Source: Alphaproteobacteria bacterium
Lineage (GTDB): Bacteria > Pseudomonadota > Alphaproteobacteria > Micavibrionales > Micavibrionaceae
Assembly: GCA_020445145.1 (NCBI GenBank)
Contig: JAGRHC010000018.1
Coordinates: 180,691 to 244,690 of the forward strand
DNA: 64,000 nucleotides
Direction of reading: 5' to 3'
Part shown: piece by piece, positions 26,331-35,749 of the stretch
Numbering within the stretch: position 1 is the first letter of the stretch
Layout of the letters: every line of letters begins with the position of its first letter
Notes under the pieces: generated by a model
Database searches by the model: none
Told to the model about the DNA's origin: nothing
The model's input: the letters and a program-made list of their open reading frames with translations, nothing else
Made by a program: the position numbers and the translations under genes

Positions 26331-26909
26331 ATGAAAAAGATAATGACCTGTGCCCTGGCAGCATGCATGCTCGCAAGCTGCACTTCCCCCGCAGCAGAAC
26401 CTTTGGCAAAAATGACTTTTGCAAATCTAAATCCTTTCCCCGTCTATGTTGCCGCTTACGAAGTGAAAGACTCATACCGAGACTTCGGAACCGGAGCAGG
26501 GGGCGATGAAATTATTCCGCCCTTCGCAACCTCACCGGGATTGGCCGTCACCGATTATTTCAAAAACCGCTATAGCGCGAACGGAACCGACGGCAAGCTG
26601 ATTGTCGATGTACAAAGCTCAAGCGTAACCCATGAAATGATGGGATCTGAAAACTCTGTCGGAAAATTTCTGGGGGTGGATCGAAAGGATGTCTATCACA
26701 TTTCTGTCATTATAAATCTGGTCGTCCTTGATGCAGGAGGATATGACCGGAAGGAAATGAAAATCACGGCGCACAGAGAAATAAGCATACCGGAAACATA
26801 CTCCATCGCGGACCGTGAAAAGACACAGATGGAATCCTTGGACAGCATGATCGACGATCTTGATGGCGCGGTACAAAAAGCACTCAGGAACGAATTCCAG
26901 GTCATGTAA
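26331..26909 (+). CDS. Putative lipoprotein of unknown function
   Basis: A 192-residue protein with a lipoprotein signal: basic MKKIM, a hydrophobic core, and a lipobox LASC with C17. Mature sequence shows a beta-strand pattern near FPVYVAAYEVKDSY and a helical acidic C-terminus. Lgt at 5781 would modify it. It resembles conserved alphaproteobacterial proteins found next to hslO, for which no role is known. It is convergent with trkH with an 18-base gap. Confidence 0.8.
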   Translation: MKKIMTCALAACMLASCTSPAAEPLAKMTFANLNPFPVYVAAYEVKDSYRDFGTGAGGDEIIPPFATSPGLAVTDYFKNRYSANGTDGKLIVDVQSSSVTHEMMGSENSVGKFLGVDRKDVYHISVIINLVVLDAGGYDRKEMKITAHREISIPETYSIADREKTQMESLDSMIDDLDGAVQKALRNEFQVM

Positions 26910-26927
26910 GCTTGATATCAAATATAT

Positions 26928-28370
26928 TTAGCGTCGCCAGAATGTCGGTGAAAGCATAACCAGCGCTGTAAAAAGCTCCATCCGTCCCAACAACATTCCT
27001 CCGGCCAGCAAAACCTTGGCCATTTCCGGAACGTCCTGATAAGAGCCGAGTGGCCCGATAATAGGCCCCAGACCGGGGCCGGCATTAGAAAGGCAGGCAA
27101 TTGCCCCCGAAAATGACGCGGTGAAATCAAGCCCTGTTAGAGAAAGCGCCATACAAAGAAGCGAGAAAACAAGGGCATAGACAAAGAAAAAACCCATAAC
27201 CGAAACCGGCACGTCGGGCGGTAAAGGTTTCTTATTATAGTACGGCAAAAATACGCCGTGCGGGTAAAGCAATCCCTTCACTTGAACGCGGCAAACTTCA
27301 TACAAAACCTGAAATCTAAAAATCTTAATTCCGCAAGTCGTTGATCCAACGCATCCGCCGGCCGCCATAAGAAACAGCAGAATACTGGTCGAAAACGAAC
27401 TCCATGAATTATAGTCCGTATCAACAAACCCTGTCCCTGTCATCGTCGAGACAACGGTAAAAAGAGATGTGACCGCAGCATGACCGAGATCAAAATTTCT
27501 AAAGAAGATCAGTCGAACCATAATCACAAACGAAACGCCGGAAATAATTAACAGAAACCACCGTACTTGAGGGTCATCAAACAACGGCCGAAAGCTTCCG
27601 CGTACAGCCTTAAGGTACAAAACAAACGGCATCCCGCCCAAAATCATAAACACAACAGCAACGAGCTGAGGCAGGGAGCTGTCATAGTGCATAAACGAGG
27701 AGTCAAAAGTCGAAAACCCGCCAGTGGAGATTGTCGTCATCGCATGCACGACCGCATCAAAAACCTCCATTCCGCTCAACATATACAGGATAGCGCATGC
27801 CATAGTCAGCGCCAGATAAATCATCCCGATAGAAGAGGTGAGCCGTGTTGCCCTCGGTAACGCCTTTTCACGCTCGGCAAGCTCGGTACGAAAAAGTTGC
27901 ATCCCGCCAACATTAAGAAAAGGCAGAATAGACATGGCCATAATAATAATCCCGACCCCGCCAAGCCATTGCAAGATACCTCGCCAGAACAGGATACCGG
28001 CAGGAGCATGATCTAGCCCGACAATCACGGTCGCGCCTGTCGTCGTAATCCCGGACATGGCCTCAAAAAAAGCATCTGTCGCCGAGAGGTTGAGAGATGA
28101 GAAATAAAAAGGAAGCGCCGCAAATGCTGCAACAACAAACCAGCTGGAGAAGGTAAGCAAAAAGGCTTGCTTGATGGAAATATTCAAGGTCAGTCCGGCC
28201 GTGCTCAACACCATTGCGCCACCAAAAAACGCCGTGATGATAATACAGGTAAAAAATACCTGCCAGTCACTCGACCCGAAATACCAGTCAGCCATCATCG
28301 GAACGGACATGCTGATCGCAAGAATCGAAAGAAGTATCCCGTTGATATAAAAGACTGGACGCAGATTCAA
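26928..28370 (-). CDS. trkH: TrkH family potassium uptake protein
   Basis: A 480-residue integral membrane protein of the TrkH/KtrB superfamily with four pore-loop repeats. Selectivity-filter glycine regions are visible as SGITTTGATV, TTISTGGFSTF, TMTGTGFVDTD and CLSNAGPGLGP. It forms the K+-translocating subunit and normally works with cytoplasmic TrkA, which is not in the window. It lies downstream of the OmpA gene and its terminator on the same strand. Confidence 0.94.
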   Translation of the reverse strand: MNLRPVFYINGILLSILAISMSVPMMADWYFGSSDWQVFFTCIIITAFFGGAMVLSTAGLTLNISIKQAFLLTFSSWFVVAAFAALPFYFSSLNLSATDAFFEAMSGITTTGATVIVGLDHAPAGILFWRGILQWLGGVGIIIMAMSILPFLNVGGMQLFRTELAEREKALPRATRLTSSIGMIYLALTMACAILYMLSGMEVFDAVVHAMTTISTGGFSTFDSSFMHYDSSLPQLVAVVFMILGGMPFVLYLKAVRGSFRPLFDDPQVRWFLLIISGVSFVIMVRLIFFRNFDLGHAAVTSLFTVVSTMTGTGFVDTDYNSWSSFSTSILLFLMAAGGCVGSTTCGIKIFRFQVLYEVCRVQVKGLLYPHGVFLPYYNKKPLPPDVPVSVMGFFFVYALVFSLLCMALSLTGLDFTASFSGAIACLSNAGPGLGPIIGPLGSYQDVPEMAKVLLAGGMLLGRMELFTALVMLSPTFWRR

Positions 28371-28438
28371 AGTAAAATCCTCTCTGTCGTAAATTGTCGC
28401 ACGTACATGTCACTTGGGGAAGGTAAGTTTTGCGACAT

Positions 28439-28470
28439 AAAAAAGAGCACCGGTCAAAAACAGGTGCTCT
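28439..28470 (-). terminator. Intrinsic terminator of the OmpA-like gene
   Basis: On the minus strand a stem AGAGCACC/GGTGCTCT (28463-28470 and 28444-28451) with an 11-base loop runs into a run of T residues (28439-28444). It lies 23 bases after the OmpA stop and upstream of trkH, separating the two genes. Confidence 0.85.
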
Positions 28471-28492
28471 CTCATTGTTTCATAAAAGTTCC

Positions 28493-29392
28493 TTACTCGA
28501 AGGAAATGTTAACACGGCGGTTGGCTGGCTCACGAACATTGTCCGGTGTAGGAACAAGAAGCTCTTCCTCACCACGGCTCTCAACTTTCATCAGGTCTTG
28601 AGCAACGCCACGTTTTGCCAGCGCATCACGAACAGCGTTTGCACGGCGGAATGAGAGTTTCTTGTTATACTCTTTTTCCCCTGATGTATCGGCGTGACCT
28701 GTGACATTGATCTGCTTCGGAGGATTCTTCTTCACTTCATCAGCAACGGCATCCAGAACACCAAACGCACCCGAGCTAAGTTCAGAAGAGTCCCAGTTGA
28801 AGAACACAAGGTACATCGCTTCTTCAGGAGCCATCGGAGGTGGTTCCGGAGCAGGGGCAGGAGCAGGTTCAGCTTGCGCTACAGGAGCTGGCGCCTGTTG
28901 TACGAGGCTCTCGAGGTGTTCAATCGCTTCCAGATAACCTTTTTTGCAAGAAAGAATGTCGTCTGTCTGCCAGTTTTCTTCTTGCTGTTCAATCCAGCAA
29001 TCAAACTTGGCTTGCGCTTTTGCAGCAGCAGCGGGAGCAAGCTCGCGAGCGCCCAGGTCAAAGGTAACTATCAAACGACCGCGCGCAGCGCTAAGCTCTT
29101 TAATGTTATCTTCGCTCAAATTCCAGTCACCGACAGGCTCGGGCATGACGCTCTCGCCAGCAGCAGCAGCAAGACCTTTACGCGCGAAGTGGAGCGCATC
29201 AGGATAATCAAACATATCCTTAAGCTCCGTATTCGCAAATTCTTTATATTCCGCCGCCAAAGCCTGAGTGAATGGGCTACCGACAGGCTGCGCTTCATTC
29301 AGGGCGTTAACCTCATCGTATGTGTCAAACATCGTACAGGCACTAAGTAACATAACACCCGCCATCATCATCAGAATACGCATGGATTTCAT
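28493..29392 (-). CDS. OmpA family lipoprotein
   Basis: A 299-residue protein with a lipoprotein signal (lipobox LSAC, C19), a region of about 140 helical residues, an alanine-proline linker (AQAEPAPAPAPEPPP) and a C-terminal OmpA-like domain. The peptidoglycan-binding residues are seen in NVTGHADTSGEKEYN and LSFRRANAVRDAL, ending RRVNISFE. It probably ties the outer membrane to peptidoglycan, as Pal does, but the long middle region differs from Pal. The start at 29392 is 6 bases upstream of another ATG (29386). Confidence 0.9.
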   Translation of the reverse strand: MKSMRILMMMAGVMLLSACTMFDTYDEVNALNEAQPVGSPFTQALAAEYKEFANTELKDMFDYPDALHFARKGLAAAAGESVMPEPVGDWNLSEDNIKELSAARGRLIVTFDLGARELAPAAAAKAQAKFDCWIEQQEENWQTDDILSCKKGYLEAIEHLESLVQQAPAPVAQAEPAPAPAPEPPPMAPEEAMYLVFFNWDSSELSSGAFGVLDAVADEVKKNPPKQINVTGHADTSGEKEYNKKLSFRRANAVRDALAKRGVAQDLMKVESRGEEELLVPTPDNVREPANRRVNISFE

Positions 29393-29418
29393 AATTTCGC
29401 TCCCTAAAATAAACGCAT

Positions 29419-29447
29419 CTACAATCTTGCTGTGACTGAATTTTCAA
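29419..29447 (-). promoter_or_regulatory. Candidate sigma70 promoter of the OmpA-like gene
   Basis: On the minus strand TTGAAA (29442-29447), 17-base spacer, TTGTAG (29419-29424), about 27 bases upstream of the start codon. It lies in the 254-base gap shared with the divergent prfB gene. Confidence 0.5.
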
Positions 29448-29646
29448 CATGCAAAGACGCCGAGATTCTCCTAATCACCTTAAACTTTTTATATATTGTC
29501 CACCAAGTTGTAAAGCTTCCTGTGAGTATTTACCCAGTATTTTCTGTATAAAACAAAAACATATCCACAAAACGGCTTGATTAGAGATGTGGAAAAAGGC
29601 TAGGTTTTCGCCAGTTAAAATATGAGTAAATAGAAGGGCAACCGCC

Positions 29647-30760
29647 ATGCGCGCAGAAATCGAAGCAGTTGTGAGCGACATCCGTGACTCACTGACCCTG
29701 CTGAGGAGGCATCTTTGACTGGGATGTCGCCGTCGCACGCCTGGAAGAACTCAACGCCTTAAGTGAATCCCCCGATTTATGGTCTGACCCTGAAAAAGCG
29801 CAGAACCTCATGCGTGAGCGCACCCATCTGGAGCAGAATATCGAAAGCATCAATAATATTGAACAAGGCTTGAACGATAACATAGAGTTAATCGAACTGG
29901 CAGGCGAAGAAAACGACGATACGATGATCGCCGAAAGTGAAAAAGCAATCCTCGATCTCCAGACATTAACGCAGAGGCGTCGACTCGAAAGCCTCCTTTC
30001 CGGTGAAGCGGACCAGAATGATGCCTATTTACAAGTGAATGCCGGAGCCGGCGGAACCGAGGCGCAGGACTGGGCAGATATGCTGCTACGCATGTATGTC
30101 CGCTGGTCAGAGCGAAGAAGCTACAAAATAACGGTCCTTGAACGCAGCGACGGCGAAGAGGCGGGTATCAAATCAGTCACTTTAAAAATAGAGGGCCATC
30201 AAGCCTACGGTTGGCTAAAGACCGAAACGGGCGTGCATCGTTTGGTGCGCATCTCCCCTTATGACTCGAGTGCACGCCGCCATACAAGTTTTGCATCCGT
30301 ATCTGTCTCTCCGGTTATAGATGACTCTATTGAAATCGAGATAGAAGAAAAGGACCTCAGGGTCGATACTTATCGCTCAAGCGGCGCAGGTGGCCAACAC
30401 GTCAATAAAACTGACAGTGCGGTACGTATTACGCACATGCCGACAGGTGTAGTCGCCGCTTGCCAGAATGAGCGCTCGCAGCACCAAAACCGCGCACAGG
30501 CCATGGCATTGTTAAAGGCGCGCCTGTATGAAATGGAGCTCCAAAAGCGAATAGAGGAACAGGCCAAGGAGCATGGGGAAAAGTCCGATATTGGCTGGGG
30601 ACACCAGATTAGATCCTATGTTCTTCATCCATATCAAATGGTCAAAGACCTTCGCACTGGAACAGAGACAACAAACTCTCAAGGTGTTCTTGACGGAGAT
30701 CTGGATATGTTTCTGGAGTCATCACTAGCGCAATTATGTGGTGGCGAGGGCAGGGACTAA
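29647..30760 (+). CDS. prfB: Peptide chain release factor 2, programmed +1 frameshift
   Basis: The gene is read as 29647-29715 joined to 29717-30760, giving about 370 residues. The first 23 codons end at an in-frame TGA (29716-29718); a +1 shift at CTT-TGA-C, driven by the upstream AGGAGG, continues as HLDWDVAV. This is the classical RF2 autoregulation: low RF2 slows reading of TGA and favours the shift. The catalytic GGQ lies at about residues 248-250. The stop-recognition tripeptide reads SPY where E. coli has SPF. RF2 ends translation at UAA and UGA. Confidence 0.97.
29704..29719 (+). promoter_or_regulatory. prfB frameshift site
   Basis: AGGAGG (29704-29709), CAT, then CTT TGA C (29713-29719). 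The Shine-Dalgarno-like element is 3 bases from the CTT, the same spacing as in E. coli prfB. Slippage of one base at the slow TGA gives full-length RF2. Confidence 0.95.
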
Positions 30761-30884
30761 AGCCGCGATCGTAAAGCTCACAAGGCCTTTGAAATTTTAT
30801 CCCCCGTACCCTGTGGATTTTTTCTTGTAATCCGCAATCTTTTCATAATAGGATACCCTTCCGCGCGATACATGGAGGGACGGT

Positions 30885-31778
30885 ATGGCAGCGCCCCGAG
30901 ATATATTAAAGCGAGACATACTAAAGATTGCCTTGGCAGGAAGCATCCTTGCTATAGTTCCATTTTCTCAGGCCATGGCAGGTTGGGACAACAATATACT
31001 CGCCAAGCAAGAAAAGCTTGATCAGGCACAAGCACGCATCCAACAGCTGGAAAGACAGAATGCCGCACTCGCCGAACAAATGAGACGTCAGTATCAGCCG
31101 CGTCTGGATACCCTGGTAAAAGAAAACAGCCGTCTTTCCAGCGCTCTGACATCGGAAAAAAAGAAAAACTCTTTAGAATCTTGCCGTTACACTAGCGCTT
31201 TCAAAGACCTTGAAAATAAAAACAAAAATTTAGCTAAACAAAAAACGCAGGCTGAAAAAGAAATTGAAGCTGAATATAAGGATAAGCTTGATCGCTATGC
31301 GCAGGAAAATACTTTTATGTTAGAAAGACTTATGCGCGGCGGTATCGATGAAAAGTCAGGCCCGCTTTTGTCACTGGAAGATATTCGCAGAGGCCACCAA
31401 GTCGTTGCGTTACAACTTGAAAATCAAGAGCTTAAAGCGCGTCTTGAATTACTCAGCACGCAAAAAAGCTCTGTAGTCTGGAAGCCACAGGCAGAGCGCA
31501 TCGTACAAGAAAACAATAACGACAATGGTGAAGAGCAATTGACCTTGGCCTATAATGACAGCGCCATTCAAGAGCGTATCGAAAAGAGTTACCAAAATAA
31601 TAAACCAAAAGAAGACGTTACGAGAAAGCCCATAGAAATCCTGTCGGCCAGAGCAACTGTTGGAAGCCAAAATAAAGAAGCCGTAGCGAAAATGAGATCC
31701 GGCTCAGAAGCGATAAAAAACAACGCACTACAAAAAGACTATAACCCCAAATCACAGTCAACAGGGGTATTCCGCTGA
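30885..31778 (+). CDS. Periplasmic coiled-coil protein of unknown function
   Basis: A 297-residue protein with an N-terminal signal sequence (hydrophobic core about residues 14-27, likely cleavage after AMA before GWDNN). Residues 35-135 are a coiled coil rich in Lys, Glu and Gln (LDQAQARIQQLERQNAAL), with a second short coil near 165-190. The C-terminal 90 residues are polar and probably disordered. No enzyme motif is seen. Coiled-coil periplasmic proteins of this sort can act in envelope spacing or division, but there is no evidence here. A long gap separates it from prfB; it is convergent with phaR. Confidence 0.7.
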   Translation: MAAPRDILKRDILKIALAGSILAIVPFSQAMAGWDNNILAKQEKLDQAQARIQQLERQNAALAEQMRRQYQPRLDTLVKENSRLSSALTSEKKKNSLESCRYTSAFKDLENKNKNLAKQKTQAEKEIEAEYKDKLDRYAQENTFMLERLMRGGIDEKSGPLLSLEDIRRGHQVVALQLENQELKARLELLSTQKSSVVWKPQAERIVQENNNDNGEEQLTLAYNDSAIQERIEKSYQNNKPKEDVTRKPIEILSARATVGSQNKEAVAKMRSGSEAIKNNALQKDYNPKSQSTGVFR

Positions 31779-31788
31779 AAATAAAGAC

Positions 31789-31814
31789 GTAAAAGGGCGC
31801 GATAACCCTTTTAC
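31789..31814. terminator. Possible bidirectional terminator
   Basis: GTAAAAGGG (31789-31797) and CCCTTTTAC (31806-31814) form a 9-base-pair stem with an 8-base loop between the convergent coiled-coil gene and phaR; it includes the phaR stop codon. The stem is partly AT and flanking T-runs are short, so strength is uncertain. Confidence 0.4.
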
Positions 31815-32326
31815 TCGTCCTTACCTTTTCCTGAATTGCCGTAGGGCATACCAAATGGCGTCATCATCTTCATCGCGCGCTCAAACATTTCCATGTTTTG
31901 TTTCCTCAATTCCTCCAGATTAGGAGCACCCGGGAACATACCCTCCATGGATCGCATGCCTTCAATAGATTTATTAATCTGTTCGCGCAAATGTTCCTGA
32001 TTTTTAACGAACACATCGAGTGTCTGCTCAAGATAGCCCGGAACAAAGCCCTGCATCTTGTCGCCGTAAAACCCGATCAGGGTGCGCAAAAAATTCGTCG
32101 GCAGAAGGGTCTCGCCGCGGGACTCTTGGTCGACAATAATCTGCGTCAAAACGCTACGGGTCAGATCCTCGCCGCTTTTAGCGTCAAGAACCACAAAATC
32201 ATGACCCTCCTGGATCATCTCGCACAAATCATCGAGCGTCACATAACTGCTGCGCCCTGTGTCATAAAGACGACGGTTCGCATATTTCTTGATTACGGTT
32301 GGACCGTCATTTTTAGCCTTGGCCAT
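31811..32326 (-). CDS. phaR: Polyhydroxyalkanoate synthesis repressor PhaR
   Basis: A 171-residue protein with the N-terminal PhaR DNA-binding domain (VIKKYANRRLYDTGRSSYVTLDDL) and the PHB accumulation region (about 65-105), followed by a helical C-terminus. PhaR represses phasin and its own gene and is released when it binds PHB granules. The ATG at 32326 gives the family N-terminus; an in-frame start five codons upstream is not preferred. It is divergent from phaC. Confidence 0.94.
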   Translation of the reverse strand: MAKAKNDGPTVIKKYANRRLYDTGRSSYVTLDDLCEMIQEGHDFVVLDAKSGEDLTRSVLTQIIVDQESRGETLLPTNFLRTLIGFYGDKMQGFVPGYLEQTLDVFVKNQEHLREQINKSIEGMRSMEGMFPGAPNLEELRKQNMEMFERAMKMMTPFGMPYGNSGKGKDE

Positions 32327-32383
32327 GAGTTCACCTTTCACGCGTTAGCGATTTTCAAAAATGTAGTTACACGAGAAGTGGAC

Positions 32384-32410
32384 TTGTATTTTTTTGTATA
32401 TTGCTATTAT
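32384..32410 (+). promoter_or_regulatory. Weak candidate phaC promoter
   Basis: TTGTAT (32384-32389), 15-base spacer, TATTAT (32405-32410), in the 149-base divergent phaR-phaC gap. Nearby TGC-containing sequences (32403-32413 and 32450-32474) could be PhaR contacts. Spacing is short, so confidence is low. Confidence 0.35.
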
Positions 32411-32475
32411 GCACAAAATTATCTGAAAAAAAAGTATATGATAGCAAAACTGCAAAATTTTTTTTATGCTGCGCT

Positions 32476-33630
32476 ATGACCGTAGAGAAAAACAAAATAA
32501 ATAGAGCGCTTTATCCATTGCCTGTGCATATCGCTATGGCAGCATCAAATATGACAGACTTCGGATCGTTTTCGCCCGACATACAGCAATATGTTGCGCA
32601 TTATGCCGCGCCTGCCGCAGAGAACGATATTCTCGCAATGATGAAAGGCGTACGTCTATACTATGATCATCCGTATCAACCGGATCACACTAGACGCGCA
32701 CCTCTGTGGCAAGACGGTACGACTTGCATCTATTCTGCATCAAAGCCATGCAAAAACCCTGAAAGGGTGATCTTGCTGGTCCCATCCCTTGTGAATGGAC
32801 CGGAAATTTTAGACCTGATAGAGGATCGATCGCTTCTGGAGTGGATGAACAATAATAACATAGAGGCCTATCTGCTGGACTGGGGGGAACTCACAAAAGC
32901 ACACGACGACATCAGCGTCGATCATCTTGTGACGATAACATTGCCAAAGGCCTTGCAATTTATTGCGAATAAAACAGGACGTGCCGTCGATATTCTGGGA
33001 TACTGTATGGGCGGGACGCTCTGCGTTGCGGCATCACTCTACGCAAAACAGTTTATAAGCAAAATGATCCTCCTCGCCGCGCCATGGGATTTCCACACAG
33101 GAAATCCACTTTTGTCTGACCGGGTTAGGACATGGGCGCCTGTCGTATTACCGGTGATCGATCAAAAAAAACTTCTTCCGGCCCGTTGGACGCAATCGCT
33201 TTTCGCAAGCCTCGATCCCAAAGAGGCTCTTGGGAAGTTCAAAAGATTTTCGCAAATGGACCAATCCTCAACCGAAGCAAAAATATTCGTGGCCGTAGAA
33301 GATTGGATTAACAATGGCCGCGACCTACCGGCACCTGTTGCGCAACATTGTATTCGTCATTGGTTCTCTGCCAACGCGCCGGCGAAAGGGACGTGGGTTG
33401 TGAACGACAGCAAGATTAATGTGTCAAACATTGAGACGCCCATCCTTATCATCGCATCAAAAAATGACAAACTTGTGCCATACGCAAGCGCAATAGAAAT
33501 AAAAAAATCTCTGCCCGATAATAACGCACATATATTGCAGGTATCGTGCGGGCACATTGGTATGATTGCTGGTGCAAAAGCGGTTCATGATGTGTGGCTA
33601 CCTATACGAGACTGGCTCTTGAAGAAATAA
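32476..33630 (+). CDS. phaC: Poly(3-hydroxyalkanoate) synthase, short form
   Basis: A 384-residue alpha/beta-hydrolase-fold synthase that polymerises 3-hydroxyacyl-CoA. The lipase-like box is GYCMGG, with the catalytic Cys. The catalytic Asp lies in IIASKNDKLVPY and the His in VSCGHIGMIAGAKA. Class I enzymes are near 590 residues, so this is a short form close to class III in length, though no phaE gene is adjacent. The ATG at 32476 is the first start consistent with the fold; the ribosome site is weak. PhaA and PhaB follow. Confidence 0.88.
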   Translation: MTVEKNKINRALYPLPVHIAMAASNMTDFGSFSPDIQQYVAHYAAPAAENDILAMMKGVRLYYDHPYQPDHTRRAPLWQDGTTCIYSASKPCKNPERVILLVPSLVNGPEILDLIEDRSLLEWMNNNNIEAYLLDWGELTKAHDDISVDHLVTITLPKALQFIANKTGRAVDILGYCMGGTLCVAASLYAKQFISKMILLAAPWDFHTGNPLLSDRVRTWAPVVLPVIDQKKLLPARWTQSLFASLDPKEALGKFKRFSQMDQSSTEAKIFVAVEDWINNGRDLPAPVAQHCIRHWFSANAPAKGTWVVNDSKINVSNIETPILIIASKNDKLVPYASAIEIKKSLPDNNAHILQVSCGHIGMIAGAKAVHDVWLPIRDWLLKK

Positions 33631-33644
33631 CGAATAAATAGGCC

Positions 33645-33672
33645 TTGAAAGTTTTTCTTGTGGTGATATTTT
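33645..33672 (+). promoter_or_regulatory. Candidate promoter of phaA
   Basis: TTGAAA (33645-33650), 16-base spacer, TATTTT (33667-33672), 38 bases upstream of the phaA start. Confidence 0.4.
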
Positions 33673-33710
33673 GCAGGTCACCGCGTTTACTTTAGAAAGA
33701 GGATAAGCAG

Positions 33711-34895
33711 ATGTCATCTCAGGATCCAGTCGTCATTGTTGCAGCAAAAAGAACCGCCATTGGCTCTCTGGGCGGCGCACTATCGTCTGTGTCCGCCGCA
33801 AGACTGGGGGAGATCGTCATCAAGTCTTTACTGGAAAGCGCATCGGTAAAAGCCGATGACGTAAACGAAGTTTTAATGGGGCAGGTGCTAACAGCAGGCT
33901 GCGGTCAAAATCCGGCGCGTCAGGCTGCAATATACGCAGGTATCCCGCAAAGTGCGTCTGCTGCCACAATCAATCAGGTTTGCGGATCAGGGCTCCGCAG
34001 CATCGCATGGGGCGCACAGTCAATTTTGCTCGGTGATGCGGATATTATTATCGCAGGCGGCCAAGAAAATATGAGCCAGTCTCCGCACCTCGTACAAATG
34101 CGCGAAGGCGTTAAATTCGGAGACGTATCACTTAAAGACAGCATGATTATTGACGGTCTTTGGGACAGTTTCAACGATTATCACATGGGCATAACCGCAG
34201 AAAATATTGCAGAAAAATATGATGTATCACGCGGTGATCAGGATCATTTCGCTGCACGCTCTCAGGCACGTGCGCAAGAGGCAATCGCCGCAGGAAAATT
34301 TACCGAGGAAATTGTGCCTGTGTCAGTTCAAAAGCGCAAAGAAACTGTCATCGTAGACAAGGATGAGTTCCCGCGCGCAGGCGTAACGGAGGAGGGGCTA
34401 TCCGCCCTAAGGCCGGCATTCAAAAAGGACGGCTCCGTAACCGCCGGGAATGCATCTGGGCTAAATGATGGCGCAGCGGCTGTGCTTTTGATGCGCGAAA
34501 GCGAAGCACAAAAGCGGGGCCTTGCGCCGATAGCAAAAATATCATCTTGGGCTACGGCAGGCGTTGATCCGGCATTCATGGGAATGGGGCCTGTACCCGC
34601 TTCCAAAATCGCTTTACAAAAGGCAGGCTGGAGCGTTGACGATCTTGACCTTGTCGAGGCAAACGAAGCCTTCGCCGCGCAAGCCTGCGCCGTAGTCAAG
34701 GATGCAGGGTTCAGTCCGGAAAAAACAAATGTCAACGGCGGTGCAATTGCTTTGGGTCACCCCATCGGCGCATCAGGGGCGCGCATACTGGTCACATTGC
34801 TTCATGAAATGAAAAAACGTGACGTTTCGAAAGGATTGGCTACGCTCTGTATTGGTGGTGGCATGGGAATTGCGCTTTGTGTAGAGCGCACTTAA
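33711..34895 (+). CDS. phaA: Acetyl-CoA C-acetyltransferase (beta-ketothiolase)
   Basis: A 394-residue thiolase that condenses two acetyl-CoA into acetoacetyl-CoA. The acyl-accepting Cys is in [17 protein letters not shown] (about residue 89), the active-site His in [18 protein letters not shown] and the second Cys in [11 protein letters not shown]. The start has an AGAGGA site. It stands between phaC and phaB, which supports a biosynthetic role for PHB. Confidence 0.96.
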   Translation: MSSQDPVVIVAAKRTAIGSLGGALSSVSAARLGEIVIKSLLESASVKADDVNEVLMGQVLTAGCGQNPARQAAIYAGIPQSASAATINQVCGSGLRSIAWGAQSILLGDADIIIAGGQENMSQSPHLVQMREGVKFGDVSLKDSMIIDGLWDSFNDYHMGITAENIAEKYDVSRGDQDHFAARSQARAQEAIAAGKFTEEIVPVSVQKRKETVIVDKDEFPRAGVTEEGLSALRPAFKKDGSVTAGNASGLNDGAAAVLLMRESEAQKRGLAPIAKISSWATAGVDPAFMGMGPVPASKIALQKAGWSVDDLDLVEANEAFAAQACAVVKDAGFSPEKTNVNGGAIALGHPIGASGARILVTLLHEMKKRDVSKGLATLCIGGGMGIALCVERT

Positions 34896-34931
34896 AGGCA
34901 GAAATACTCGTAACTGAAGGGGGAGAACGAA

Positions 34932-35654
34932 ATGTCAGGCGTAGCTGTTGTAACTGGAGGAACCAGAGGGATCGGGGCGGCAATATCCAAGGCCTTAATG
35001 GCTGAAGGCTATAAGGTCGCCGCGATATACCATGGTAACGATGAGGCCGCGAGCAGCTTCCAGGGTGCAACAGGAGCAATGACATTTAAATGTGACGTGG
35101 CGGATCATGAATCTTGCATGTCGACGATTGCAGCGATTGAGAAAGATGCTGGTGAAATCAATGTATTGGTCAACAATGCTGGCATCACGCGTGATGGCGT
35201 TCTTCACAAGATGTCACCTGAAAACTGGCATACTGTCATCGAAACCAATCTGACCTCATGCTTCAACATGTGCCGCGCGATCGTTCCCGCAATGCGTGAT
35301 CGTAACTACGGACGCATCATCAATATAAGCTCCGTCAACGGTCAGAAAGGCCAGTTCGGTCAGGTAAATTACGCCGCGGCAAAAGCCGGGATCATCGGCT
35401 TCACCAAAGCCCTCGCCATGGAAAACGCGGCAAAGGGCATTACGGTGAACACAATATGCCCAGGGTATATCGAAACCGATATGACAGCAGCAATGAAGCA
35501 AGAGGTTCTGGATTCCATCATCCGCCAGATCCCTATGACCCGTATGGGCCAGCCTGATGAAATCGCAGCCGTCGTAACCTTCCTGGCCTCTCAAAAGGCA
35601 GGGTTCATCACCGGCGCCACAATTTCAGCCAACGGTGGACAATACATGTCGTGA
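34932..35654 (+). CDS. phaB: Acetoacetyl-CoA reductase
   Basis: A 240-residue short-chain dehydrogenase. It reduces acetoacetyl-CoA to (R)-3-hydroxybutyryl-CoA with NADPH. The cofactor motif is VTGGTRGIGAAISKAL, the catalytic Ser lies in INISSVNGQKGQFGQ and the Y-x3-K in NYAAAKAG. It is the usual PhaB length and lies 36 bases after phaA, completing the PHB pathway. Confidence 0.95.
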   Translation: MSGVAVVTGGTRGIGAAISKALMAEGYKVAAIYHGNDEAASSFQGATGAMTFKCDVADHESCMSTIAAIEKDAGEINVLVNNAGITRDGVLHKMSPENWHTVIETNLTSCFNMCRAIVPAMRDRNYGRIINISSVNGQKGQFGQVNYAAAKAGIIGFTKALAMENAAKGITVNTICPGYIETDMTAAMKQEVLDSIIRQIPMTRMGQPDEIAAVVTFLASQKAGFITGATISANGGQYMS

Positions 35655-35749
35655 GGCACACGCTTCGCGCTTGTATTAAGTTAATATAATATTCACCGGC
35701 TTTTGTTATGATGTACTTGCTTTTCGGGGCAGGAAAAGCAGGGGAATGA

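Noticed and set aside
29716-29718. In-frame TGA in prfB taken as a broken gene
   Set aside because: The AGGAGG and CTTTGAC context is the known programmed frameshift, and the downstream frame is intact.
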